From Vicinamibacterales bacterium (GTDB lineage: Bacteria; Acidobacteriota; Vicinamibacteria; Vicinamibacterales; UBA2999): a DNA stretch of 64,000 nucleotides. Under the pieces are notes generated by a model. That model did not search any database and was not told where the DNA came from. It saw nothing but the letters and a program-made list of their open reading frames with translations. The DNA lies in contig JAWKHS010000012.1 in NCBI GenBank assembly GCA_041394705.1, positions 1-64,000 of the forward strand. The letters run 5' to 3'. Every line of letters begins with the position of its first letter. Position 1 is the stretch's first letter. Position numbers and translations under genes: made by a program. Positions 15,744 to 24,136 of this stretch are shown piece after piece.

Positions 15744-16979
15744 ATGCTGCAGGTCGACACCCGGCATCGGACCGTGCCCGTCCGCGTGGGGCAGGTCACC
15801 GTCGGCGGCGGCGCCCCCGTCGTGGTGCAGTCGATGACCATGACCGACACGGCGGACGCGGCCGGCACGGCCCGTCAGTGCATCGAACTCTGGGAAGCGG
15901 GCTCGGAGATGGTGCGGGTCACCGTGAACGTGCCGGAGGCGGCCGCGGCCGTGCCCGAGATCAAGCGGCGGATGATCGATGCGGGCTGCACGGCGCCCCT
16001 CATCGGCGACTTCCACTACAACGGACACCTGCTCCTCACGCGGCATCCCGACTGCGCCGAGGCCCTCGACAAGTACCGCATCAACCCCGGGAACGTCGGC
16101 ACCGGCAAGCGCCGCGACGAGCAGTTCGCGACCATCTGCGGCGTCGCGCGCGATCGCGGCAAGCCGGTCCGCATCGGCGTCAACGGCGGCTCCCTGAACC
16201 AGGAGCTGGTGATGGCCCGAATGCAGGAGAACACCGATCGCCAGCTCGGGCTGACGTCGGACGAGATCCTGAACGAGTGCATGGTGCGCTCGGCGGTGGA
16301 GTCCACGGCGCTCGCGCTCGAGTGCGGCCTGACCGAGCAGCAGATCATCATCTCGTGCAAGGTCTCGCGGCCGACGCACCTCATCGGCGTCTACCGCGCG
16401 CTCGCGAAGCAGACCCGGCAGCCGCTGCACCTCGGGCTCACCGAGGCGGGCATGGGCATCAAGGGCCTCACCTGGTCGGCGGCGGCACTGGGCGCGCTGC
16501 TGAACGAGGGCATCGGCGACACCATCCGTGTGTCGCTCACGCCGCGCCCTGGCGGCGACCGCCGCGAGGAGGTCTACGCGGCCTGCGAGATCCTCCAGGC
16601 CATGGGGCTGAGGTCGTTCGCGCCCAGCGTCACCGCCTGTCCGGGCTGCGGCCGGACCACGAGCTCCACGTTCCAGGAGCTCGCCGAGCGCGTGCAGGAC
16701 TACATCCGCGCGCAGATGCCGGCCTGGAAGATCGCCTACGAGGGCGTCGAGACCCTGTCACTGGCGGTGATGGGCTGCGTCGTGAACGGCCCGGGCGAGT
16801 CGAAGGCCGCGAACATCGGGATCTCGCTGCCGGGCACGGGCGAGGCGCCCACCTGCCCCGTCTACATCGACGGGCGGCACCACGCCACGCTGCGCGGCAG
16901 CTACGAGGAACTGGCCGCGGCGTTTCAGGCGCTGGTGGACGACTACGTCGCCACGCACTACCCGCGGCGCAGCGCCTGA
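15744..16979 (+). CDS. ispG: 4-hydroxy-3-methylbut-2-enyl diphosphate synthase (IspG/GcpE)
   Basis: IspG converts methylerythritol cyclodiphosphate to HMBPP in the non-mevalonate isoprenoid pathway, using a 4Fe-4S cluster. The 411-aa sequence matches the usual length of the bacterial form. The N-terminal TIM barrel begins with VVVQSMTMTDT; the conserved RINPGNVG motif is present; the cluster ligands are in TACPGCGRT (about residue 298-305) and GCVVNGPGE (about 344), the last with the fourth ligand Glu. It follows a 73-aa unknown gene by 5 nt and is probably expressed from that gene's promoter at 15505. Confidence 0.97.
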   Translation: MLQVDTRHRTVPVRVGQVTVGGGAPVVVQSMTMTDTADAAGTARQCIELWEAGSEMVRVTVNVPEAAAAVPEIKRRMIDAGCTAPLIGDFHYNGHLLLTRHPDCAEALDKYRINPGNVGTGKRRDEQFATICGVARDRGKPVRIGVNGGSLNQELVMARMQENTDRQLGLTSDEILNECMVRSAVESTALALECGLTEQQIIISCKVSRPTHLIGVYRALAKQTRQPLHLGLTEAGMGIKGLTWSAAALGALLNEGIGDTIRVSLTPRPGGDRREEVYAACEILQAMGLRSFAPSVTACPGCGRTTSSTFQELAERVQDYIRAQMPAWKIAYEGVETLSLAVMGCVVNGPGESKAANIGISLPGTGEAPTCPVYIDGRHHATLRGSYEELAAAFQALVDDYVATHYPRRSA

Positions 16980-17033
16980 CGGCCCGCCAGACCGTCGCCG
17001 TCTGTCGGCGGCAAGCGCGTCCGCCGCCCCGTT

Positions 17034-17255
17034 CTAGACGCCGTGGCCGTAGCCGTGGGCGTCGTCCAGACCGGACTCGGTACGCTCGTCCAGGTCCGGC
17101 GCGAAGCCGTCGGCCTGGTCCGCCGACAGCTCGCCCCACGCCACGAACAGGGGCGCGTCGTCGCCGGGCGACCGCCAGCCGGGCGGCGGACCGGCAAGCG
17201 GCGAGTCAGGGGCGGTGGGTCGGTCGCAGGTGCCCATCTGGTCAGTACCATGCAT
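17034..17255 (-). CDS. small acidic protein of unknown function
   Basis: This 73-aa open frame has balanced composition and strong third-position GC on its own strand. It reads DDAPLFVAWGELSADQADGF in the middle and ends with an Asp/His/Gly-rich tail (DDAHGYGHGV). It lies in an otherwise empty 383-bp gap between ispG and the D-aminoacylase gene. No RBS is clear; TATGCA directly abuts the first ATG, so translation may begin at the second Met (17237). It has no Cys, signal or membrane segment. No family recognised; a shadow frame cannot be excluded. Confidence 0.5.
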   Translation of the reverse strand: MHGTDQMGTCDRPTAPDSPLAGPPPGWRSPGDDAPLFVAWGELSADQADGFAPDLDERTESGLDDAHGYGHGV

Positions 17256-17288
17256 ATCGGCTCGGGGTGGGCAGGGCTGCAGGCCGGC

Positions 17289-17317
17289 TTGGGCCGGACG
17301 GGGCGCGCCGGTAGAAT
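17289..17317 (+). promoter_or_regulatory. sigma70-type promoter of the D-aminoacylase gene
   Basis: TTGGGC at 17289-17294 and TAGAAT at 17312-17317 with a 17-nt spacer. The leader to the ATG at 17363 is about 39 nt. Confidence 0.5.
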
Positions 17318-17362
17318 CCGGGCGGCGTCCCCTGACCGTGGGCGTCCAGCGAGGCGGATGAC

Positions 17363-18964
17363 ATGCACGGACGGCGGTTCCTCACGGGGCTTGTGGCGGC
17401 GGCCCTCGCGGCGACGGCAGCGGCCGACCTCGGGGCCCGGCAGACCTTCGACATCCTGATCCGCGGAGGGCTCGTCGTCGACGGCCTCGGCGGACCGCCC
17501 GTCCGGGCGGACGTCGGCGTGACCGGCGACCGGATCCGCGCCGTCGGCGATCTGACGGGCGCCGCGGCGTCCTCCGTCCTCGATGCGACCGGCAGGTACG
17601 TCACGGCCGGGTTCATCGACGTCCACTCACACGCCGGGCCCGGGCTCGAAACGCCCGAGCTCCACGAGGGACGGCCCGTGCTCGCCCAGGGCATCACGAC
17701 CGTGCTCGTCAATCCCGACGGCGGCGGCCCGACGGACCTGGCGGCCCAGCGCGCGGCCCTGACGAAGGGCGGCATCGGCGTGAACGTCGGCCTGATGGTG
17801 CCGCACGGATCGGTGCGCCGGGCCGTGCTCGAGATGACGGACCGCGATCCCACGGTGGCCGAGCAGGCACGAATGAACGCGCTCGTGCGCGAGGGCATGC
17901 GGGCGGGGGCCTTCGGGCTCTCCAGCGGGCTCTACTACGCACCCGGCAGCTACTCGAAGACGGCCGAAGTGGTCGCGATGGCGAAGGAGGTGGCGCCCTT
18001 CGGCGGCAGCTACACGAGCCACATCCGCGACGAGGCCGACTACGGCGTCGGCGTCGTGGCGGCCGTGGACGAGGTCATCACGATCGCCGAGCAGGCGCGC
18101 ATCACCGGGGTCGTGACCCACATGAAGGCCCTCGGTCCGTCCAGCTGGGGTCTCTCCAGGACGCTCGTGGCTCACATCGCGGCGGCACGCGCCCGCGGCG
18201 TGCGGGTGTTCGCCGACCAGTATCCGTACGACGCGAGCGGCACCGGGATCGTCGGGGCCCTGATGCCGCGCTGGGCCCAGGTGGGCGGACGCGAGGTGAT
18301 GTTGCGGCGGCTCACGGGCGAGCTGCGCGGCAAGGTGCGCGACGAGGTGAAGGCCAACCTGGTACGGCGCGGCGGCGCCGACACGTTCCTGGTGTCCGAG
18401 TACGGGCCCGACACGTCGATCGAGGGCAAGCGGCTGTCGGATCTGGCGGCCGCGGCCGGGCTCCCGCCCGAGGAGTACGCCCTGACGCTGCTCGAGAAGG
18501 GCGACGCCGGCCTGGTGTCGTTCAACATGTCCGAGGACGACATCGCCCTCATCATGCAGCAGCCCTGGACCATGACCTGCACCGACGGCGGCCTGCAGCC
18601 GGCCACGGAGGGCAAGCCTCACCCGCGCGCGTACGGCGCCTTTCCGCGCAAGCTCCAACGCTACGTGCGCGAACGGAACGTCGTGGCCCTGCCCTTCGCC
18701 ATCCGCTCGATGACGGCCCTGGCCGCCGAGGTCTTCGGCATCACGGATCGCGGCGTCGTGCGCGCGGGCGCGTTCGCCGACCTGCTCGTCTTCGACCTCG
18801 CGGCGGTCAAGGAGACGGCGACCTACGAGGACCCGCACCAGCTCGCGGAGGGCATCGACACGATCGTCGTGAACGGCAAGGTCGCGCGCGACCGCGGACG
18901 CTTCACGGGCGCCCTGGGCGGACGCGTGCTGCGCTTCGACGCGCGCCGCCCGCAGGCGAGGTAG
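17363..18964 (+). CDS. exported D-aminoacylase/N-acyl-D-amino-acid deacylase family amidohydrolase
   Basis: This 533-aa protein has a signal peptide (to about residue 27, ending DLGARQ) and an amidohydrolase fold: ILIRGGLVVDGLGG at the start of the beta sandwich, then the metal motif FIDVHSHAGPG (about 91), YTSHIRDE (about 217), VVTHMKALG (about 253) and a late Asp in MTCTDGG (about 408). Family members cleave N-acyl-D-amino acids or related amides with one or two zinc ions. Substrate specificity cannot be read. It is convergent with NDH-2, with stops adjacent. Confidence 0.92.
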   Translation: MHGRRFLTGLVAAALAATAAADLGARQTFDILIRGGLVVDGLGGPPVRADVGVTGDRIRAVGDLTGAAASSVLDATGRYVTAGFIDVHSHAGPGLETPELHEGRPVLAQGITTVLVNPDGGGPTDLAAQRAALTKGGIGVNVGLMVPHGSVRRAVLEMTDRDPTVAEQARMNALVREGMRAGAFGLSSGLYYAPGSYSKTAEVVAMAKEVAPFGGSYTSHIRDEADYGVGVVAAVDEVITIAEQARITGVVTHMKALGPSSWGLSRTLVAHIAAARARGVRVFADQYPYDASGTGIVGALMPRWAQVGGREVMLRRLTGELRGKVRDEVKANLVRRGGADTFLVSEYGPDTSIEGKRLSDLAAAAGLPPEEYALTLLEKGDAGLVSFNMSEDDIALIMQQPWTMTCTDGGLQPATEGKPHPRAYGAFPRKLQRYVRERNVVALPFAIRSMTALAAEVFGITDRGVVRAGAFADLLVFDLAAVKETATYEDPHQLAEGIDTIVVNGKVARDRGRFTGALGGRVLRFDARRPQAR

Positions 18965-20215
18965 CTACGGCCGTCCGGTGATGAGGCGGACGCCCCGCTG
19001 GCGCGTCACGTAGGCCACCAGCCACTGCACGAGCACGACAAGGCGGTTCTTGAATCCCACGAGCTGCACCAGGTGCAGGAAGAGCCACGCCAGCCAGGCC
19101 GGGTACCCAGTGAGCCGCACGCGGCCGATTTCGGCGATGGCCCGCGCCCGCCCGATGGTGGCCATGCTGCCGAGGTCCGTGTAGGCGAACGGCTCCCCGG
19201 CGCGTCCGGCGAGACGGGCCAGGACGTTCCTCGCGGCGCGACGCCCGGACTGCATCGCGGCTTGCGCCACGCCCGGCACCGGCGCCCCGTCGGCCCCGGC
19301 GAGATGCATCAGGTCTCCCACCACGAAGATCTCGGGATGGCCGGGCACCGACAGATCGGGCGCCACGGCCACGCGGCCCAGGCGATCCACATCGGGCGTC
19401 AGCAGGCGTCCCAGCGGCGACCCCTGGACGCCGGCGGCCCACACGATCGTGCCCGCCTCGATGGTCAGATCGCCCGCGCGCACTTCCCCGTCGCCGACGT
19501 GGGTCACCCGCGTGGACTCGCGCACCTCGACGCCCAGCGTGGCGAGCGCCTGCCGGGCGGACGCGCGCAGCCGCTCGGTGTAGGTGGAGAGAATCGTGGG
19601 CCCGCCTTCGAGCAGGACCACGCGCGCGCTTTCGGGCGCGACGGCGTCGAACTCGTCGGCCAGGGCCTGGCGGGCGATCTCGGCGATCGCGCCGGCCATC
19701 TCGACGCCGGTCGGTCCGCCGCCGATCACGACGAAGGTCAGGAGCGGCCGCTGCCGCTCCGGCGAGGCCTCCCGCTCGGCCTTCTCGAACGCGACGAGCA
19801 CCCGTCGGCGGATGGCAATCGCGTCGTCCAGGGTCTTCAGCCCGGGGGCGTGGGGCGCCCAGTCGTCGCGCCCGAAGTACGCGTGGGTCACGCCCGTGGC
19901 GACGATCAGGAAGTCATAGGCCAGGGCGGGACTGTCTTTCAGCACGAGCCGCCGTGCCTCCGGCTCGACGTCCACGACCTCGTCGAGCAGGACGCGGACG
20001 TTGGGCTGCCGGCGGAGAATCCACCGGATGGGCGCCGCGATGTCGGCGGGCGACAGGCCGGCCGTGGCCACTTGGTACAGCAGCGGCTGGAACAGGTGGT
20101 GGTTGTGGCGATCCACGATCACCACGTCCACCGCCGCGCGCTTGAACGCCCTCGCCGCCGAGAGGCCGCCGAACCCGCCCCCGACGATCACGACGCGGGG
20201 ACGGGCGGCCGTCAT
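18965..20215 (-). CDS. type II NADH dehydrogenase (NDH-2) family flavoprotein
   Basis: This 416-aa protein has an FAD dinucleotide fold at the N-terminus (VVIVGGGFGGLSAAR), a second fold for NADH (FVVIGGGPTGVEMAGAIAE, about 163) and the FAD motif IFVVGDLMHL (about 300). The C-terminal hydrophobic helices (AWLAWLFLHLVQLVGF, about 376) match the membrane-binding end of NDH-2, which passes electrons from NADH to quinone without pumping protons. Its ATG overlaps the stop of the upstream permease by 4 bp, so the two are translated together, an unexpected pairing. Confidence 0.93.
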   Translation of the reverse strand: MTAARPRVVIVGGGFGGLSAARAFKRAAVDVVIVDRHNHHLFQPLLYQVATAGLSPADIAAPIRWILRRQPNVRVLLDEVVDVEPEARRLVLKDSPALAYDFLIVATGVTHAYFGRDDWAPHAPGLKTLDDAIAIRRRVLVAFEKAEREASPERQRPLLTFVVIGGGPTGVEMAGAIAEIARQALADEFDAVAPESARVVLLEGGPTILSTYTERLRASARQALATLGVEVRESTRVTHVGDGEVRAGDLTIEAGTIVWAAGVQGSPLGRLLTPDVDRLGRVAVAPDLSVPGHPEIFVVGDLMHLAGADGAPVPGVAQAAMQSGRRAARNVLARLAGRAGEPFAYTDLGSMATIGRARAIAEIGRVRLTGYPAWLAWLFLHLVQLVGFKNRLVVLVQWLVAYVTRQRGVRLITGRP

Positions 20216-21498
20216 TCGTACCTCAGCGCCTCGACGGGATCGAGCGCGGCGGCGCGGCGCGCCGGCACGTAGCCCGCCACCATCCCCACGCCGATGGAGC
20301 TGGCCAGGCCGGAGGCCACCGCCCACAGGGGCGGGATCGCCGGGAAGCCCGGCGCAACCGCCGTCGCGATCATGCCGAGCCCCGTGGCCAGGACGACGCC
20401 GGCCACGCCGCCGGCGCCGGCGAGCATCGCGGCCTCGAACAGGAACTGTCGCAGCACCTCGCGCCGCCGGGCGCCGACCGCGAGCCGCACGCCGATCTCG
20501 CGCGTCCGCTCCGTCACGCTCATGACCATCACGTTGGCGATGCCGATGCCGCCGATGACGAGGCTGACGGCCGCGAGGCCCACGGTGGCCAGGAACAGCT
20601 GCGCGCCGAGTCGATCGAACTGCGCGATGATCTGGTCCGACGTGGACAGCTGGAAGTCGTTCTCGTCCCGCGGCCCCAGCCGCCGCACGAGCCGCAGCAC
20701 GGTCTCGACCTCGGTCCGCGCGCGCTCGCGCGCCTCGGGCGCGGCACGCGCGTACAGCACCGTGTTCTCGGCCTCGGGGAACCGCCGGGAGGCCGTCGCC
20801 AGCGGCAGCGACACGACGTTGTCGTTGCGGTTCTCGCCGAAGAAGGTGCCCTTGCGCTTGGCGAGCACGCCGACGACGTAGAGGCGGTCGCCGCCCAGCA
20901 GGAACGATCGGCCCACGCCGTCCTCGGGCCCGAAGAGCGCCGTGGCCACGTTCGCGCCGATGACGGCCACCGGCGCGACCACCCGGTTCTCCGCCTCCGT
21001 GAAGGGACGCCCGCTGGCGAACTCGGCCCCGGTGATGTCGAAGAAGTTCGTGGAGACGCCCTCGACCAGGATGGTGTCCGACTCGCTGGCGCCCGCGCGG
21101 GCGGTGAGGGCGCGCGTGGCCGTCACGGCCGGCACGATGAGCTGGACGCCCACGTCCCTGACCGACGGGGCGAGACGCTCGATGACGTCCGCGTACTCCG
21201 GGCGCAGGGGCCGTCTGAGCGCGTCGCGGTCCGAGGCCGGCGTGTAGGGGTCGCCGTTCCTGTGGAACGCGAACACGTTGTCGGTCCCGAGCTCGCGAAA
21301 GAGCTGCGCCACGCTGTTGCGCAGCCCGACGAGGACGGACGCCACCAGGACGACCGTCACGATGCCGATCACGACACCCGCGATCGCGAGCGCCGACCGG
21401 GCGGGCTGGGCGACGAGCGACTCCCACGCCAGACGGGCGGCCTCCCGCACCGACGCCGCGAGGGAGGCCGTCGTGGAGAGTCTCGCCTCCGCCATCAT
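20212..21498 (-). CDS. MacB-like ABC transporter permease (FtsX family), ATPase absent
   Basis: This 428-aa protein has the MacB permease plan: a first membrane helix (about 36-58), a large periplasmic domain (about 60-290, MacB_PCD type) and three C-terminal helices with the FtsX signature VMSVTERTREIGVRLAVGA (about 327). It has no nucleotide-binding domain. The first ATG at 21498 overlaps the upstream permease stop and has AGGAG 4 nt before it; a second ATG at 21495 is possible. Stop overlaps the NDH-2 start. With the next permease it could form a heterodimer that needs an ATPase from elsewhere. Confidence 0.9.
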   Translation of the reverse strand: MMAEARLSTTASLAASVREAARLAWESLVAQPARSALAIAGVVIGIVTVVLVASVLVGLRNSVAQLFRELGTDNVFAFHRNGDPYTPASDRDALRRPLRPEYADVIERLAPSVRDVGVQLIVPAVTATRALTARAGASESDTILVEGVSTNFFDITGAEFASGRPFTEAENRVVAPVAVIGANVATALFGPEDGVGRSFLLGGDRLYVVGVLAKRKGTFFGENRNDNVVSLPLATASRRFPEAENTVLYARAAPEARERARTEVETVLRLVRRLGPRDENDFQLSTSDQIIAQFDRLGAQLFLATVGLAAVSLVIGGIGIANVMVMSVTERTREIGVRLAVGARRREVLRQFLFEAAMLAGAGGVAGVVLATGLGMIATAVAPGFPAIPPLWAVASGLASSIGVGMVAGYVPARRAAALDPVEALRYE

Positions 21499-22751
21499 TC
21501 ACTCCTCAGGGCGGCGATGACATCGAGCTTGGCCGCGCGCCGGGCCGGATACCACCCCGCGACGATGCCGCTCGCCGTCGCCGCGCCGAGCGCCATGGCC
21601 AGAGTGCCGGCGCCGAGGTGCACCGGGACGTCCAGGGCCGAGCCGATCGCCCCGACGAGCCCGGCGGCCACGGCCGCCCCTGCCGCGCCACCGGCTGCCG
21701 CCACCAGCGCGGCCTCCGCCAGCACCTCCCGCGTGATCTGGGCGCGGGTGGCGCCGAGCGCCCGGCGAATCCCGATTTCGCGGGTTCGGGTCGTGACCGA
21801 GACGAGCATCGTGTTGGCGACGACGACGACCGCGGCCAGGAGGGCCATCGCCGAGATCGGCCCGGCGGCGGCGCTGATGCGCGCCGACACGTTCAGGACG
21901 AACGTCCGGGCGGCATCCGGCGTCAGCAGGTCGAACGTGTCCTCGACGCCGGGGCCGAGGCGTCGCGCGGCCCTGAGCGAAATGCGGGCGCGGTCCTCTC
22001 CGTCCGTCGTGGGCCGGCCGGCCGTCGTCCGGGCGAAGACCTGCAGGGTCCTGGGGGCGCCGAAGGCGCGCTCGTAGGCCGAGAGCGGCACCCAGACGTA
22101 GCGATCCAGCGACGCCCCGCCGGAGTTCCCCAACCGCGCCTGCACCCCGACGATCTCGAAACGGCGTCCCGCCAGCCGCAACGCGCGCCCCACCGCGTCC
22201 TCGGCCGGGTAGAGCGCGTCGGCCACCTCGGCCCCGATTACCGCCACCTGGGCCCCGGACCGGTCTTCGTCCGGCCGCAGGAACCGGCCGCGCTCGACCG
22301 CCAGGTCGCGCAGGTCGGCCAGCGTGGACCACGTGCCGGTCACGGCGGCGTTCTCGAACACGCGGCCGCCAGCGACCACCTCGGTGGATGTCTGGGCACT
22401 CGGCGCGTACTCCACGAGTCCGCCGCTCGTGCGGGTCATGGCGTCGAGGTCGATGCGCCTGATGGGCGGATTCCGCTGCAGCTGGCGCTGGAGTTCGCGT
22501 CGGGAGACGCGCCCCGGCGAGGCCACCTGCGCGAGGAGGAAGGTTTCGGCGCCAAAGGCGCGCGCGGTGGTCTGACGGGCGTAGACGGCAACCGCGTCCA
22601 GCGCCGCGACCACGATCACGATGGTCGCGACGGCGGCGGCGATTGCCAGGGCGCCGAGCGTCGACCGCATCCGGTGGGCGCCGGCGTCGGCCACGCCCTG
22701 CAGTACGGCCTCCCGGAGGCGCGCGACGGGCGAGGGACGGGGACTGGGCAC
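21495..22751 (-). CDS. MacB-like ABC transporter permease (FtsX family), first gene of the operon
   Basis: This 418-aa protein has the same plan as its neighbour: an N-terminal helix after LREAVLQGVADAGAHRMRST, a periplasmic MacB_PCD-like domain, and three C-terminal helices with VSVTTRTREIGIRRALGAT (about 329). No Walker motifs. The GTG at 22751 was chosen because the LREA-x-L start is typical of this family; the frame runs to 23009 through the divergent adaptor gene. Three genes (two permeases, NDH-2) follow each other with 4-bp overlaps. The missing ATPase is the odd point. Confidence 0.85.
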   Translation of the reverse strand: MPSPRPSPVARLREAVLQGVADAGAHRMRSTLGALAIAAAVATIVIVVAALDAVAVYARQTTARAFGAETFLLAQVASPGRVSRRELQRQLQRNPPIRRIDLDAMTRTSGGLVEYAPSAQTSTEVVAGGRVFENAAVTGTWSTLADLRDLAVERGRFLRPDEDRSGAQVAVIGAEVADALYPAEDAVGRALRLAGRRFEIVGVQARLGNSGGASLDRYVWVPLSAYERAFGAPRTLQVFARTTAGRPTTDGEDRARISLRAARRLGPGVEDTFDLLTPDAARTFVLNVSARISAAAGPISAMALLAAVVVVANTMLVSVTTRTREIGIRRALGATRAQITREVLAEAALVAAAGGAAGAAVAAGLVGAIGSALDVPVHLGAGTLAMALGAATASGIVAGWYPARRAAKLDVIAALRSE

Positions 22752-22826
22752 GACTGTATTGACGCGCGACCGGCCGCGAAGGCCCCGGCGGCGGGGACGC
22801 CGCGCGGCCACGCCGCGTCCAAAGCA

Positions 22827-22832
22827 TACACT
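22827..22832 (+). promoter_or_regulatory. -10 box of the divergent adaptor gene
   Basis: TACACT lies 8 nt before the ATG at 22841. The gap between the divergent starts is only 89 bp. Confidence 0.4.
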
Positions 22833-22840
22833 TGCCTCCG

Positions 22841-24079
22841 ATGCCGCCGCGCCGTGTCCTGGTCGCCCTCGCCACCCTCGTCTTCCTGATCGCCGTCGTC
22901 GTGTCCCGCCGCGGGTCGTCGGATGCCCTCGAGGTCGATCGCGCCCTCGTGGAACGCACCCCCGTGCTTCGGTCCTACGTGACGGCCTCCGGCGAGATCG
23001 TGGCGACACGCTACGCCGACATCGGCTCGAGCGTGATGGGCCGCCTCGAAGGCCTGAGCGTCAAAGAAGGCGACCGGGTGAAGGCCGGCCAGGTCCTGGC
23101 CCGGATCGATCGCGTCCAGGCGGAGAGTGCCGCGGCGGCCGCGGCCGCCGGCGAGGCCGCGCTGGAGGCCGACGCCCGCGGCGCCCGCGACCAGGCCCGG
23201 GCGGCCCGCGCCGAGCTGGCCTCCGCCGAGGCCCGGGCGGCGGAGAGCCGGAACGCCCTGGCCCGCGCGAAGGAGCTGCGGTCGGCCGGGCTCATCCCGC
23301 TCGCTGAACTGGACAAGGCGGTCGCGGACAGCGAGGCGGCCAGCGCCCAGGTGGACGCCGCGACGGCCGCCGTCGCCAGGAGCGATCAGGCCCTGGCCGC
23401 CGCCGAACGGCGCGTCTCGCAGGGACGGGCCGAGCGCGTCCGGGCGCGCGACGTGCTCGAGAAGACCGCCATCACGGCGCCCATCGACGGCGTGGTGACG
23501 CGCCTCGACGTGGAGGAGGGCGAGATGGTGGTCATCGGCGTGCAGAACCAGCCGGGCACGATCCTCATGACCGTTTCGGATCTGAGCGCCATCGACGCGG
23601 AGGTGAAGGTGGCCGAGGCCGACGTGCTGCGCCTGGCCCTGGGAGCCCGCGCGACGGTCTCGCTCGAGGCGGCGCCGGGCATCACCTTTCAGGGCACGGT
23701 CGTCGAGATCGGCGCCAGCGCCCTCCCGCAGATCGGCACGCAGGCGGCGGCCCGCGAGTTCAAGGTGACGATCCGGCTGGAGGGCGACGTCTCGACGCTG
23801 CGGCCCGGGCTGACCTGCGACGCCGAGATCCTCGTGGCCGAGCGCGCCAACGTCCTCACGGCGCCGCTGCAGGCCGTCGTGCAGCGGGGCGAGACGAGCG
23901 GCGTCTTCACGATCGCGGACGGCACGGCCACCTTCACGCCCGTCCGCACGGGCATCATCGGGGGCCTGTCGATCGAGGTCGAGGGCATCGCCGAGGGCGC
24001 GGCCATCGTCGCCGGACCGTTCCAGGCGCTGCGCGAGCTGACCGACGGAGCCCGCGTGCGCGCCCGCGCGGCGCCATGA
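22841..24079 (+). CDS. periplasmic adaptor (HlyD/MacA-type membrane fusion protein)
   Basis: This 412-aa protein has an N-terminal anchor helix (about 4-20), a biotinyl-lipoyl-like half motif (RLEGLSVKEGDRVKAGQVLA, about 65), a long Ala/Glu/Arg coiled-coil hairpin (about 95-210), the second lipoyl half (APIDGVVTRLDVEEGEMV, about 212) and a beta-barrel and membrane-proximal domain. Such adaptors join an inner-membrane pump to an outer-membrane channel. It faces away from the two MacB-like permeases across 89 bp and is their likely partner. An in-frame TTG at 22832 lies within the -10 box, so the ATG at 22841 is preferred. Confidence 0.92.
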   Translation: MPPRRVLVALATLVFLIAVVVSRRGSSDALEVDRALVERTPVLRSYVTASGEIVATRYADIGSSVMGRLEGLSVKEGDRVKAGQVLARIDRVQAESAAAAAAAGEAALEADARGARDQARAARAELASAEARAAESRNALARAKELRSAGLIPLAELDKAVADSEAASAQVDAATAAVARSDQALAAAERRVSQGRAERVRARDVLEKTAITAPIDGVVTRLDVEEGEMVVIGVQNQPGTILMTVSDLSAIDAEVKVAEADVLRLALGARATVSLEAAPGITFQGTVVEIGASALPQIGTQAAAREFKVTIRLEGDVSTLRPGLTCDAEILVAERANVLTAPLQAVVQRGETSGVFTIADGTATFTPVRTGIIGGLSIEVEGIAEGAAIVAGPFQALRELTDGARVRARAAP

Positions 24080-24125
24080 CCGGCCCGGCCGCGGGCGCGG
24101 CCGCCACGGGACCGGGCTCCCCGAC

Positions 24126-24131
24126 TAAGAT
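24126..24131 (+). promoter_or_regulatory. -10 box, leaderless start of the molybdopterin oxidoreductase
   Basis: TAAGAT followed by 5 nt and the ATG at 24137. Confidence 0.45.
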
Positions 24132-24136
24132 GGCGC

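Noticed and set aside
22832..22840. TTG start for the adaptor gene
   Set aside because: It overlaps the last base of the proposed -10 box and adds only three residues; ATG 22841 is more likely.
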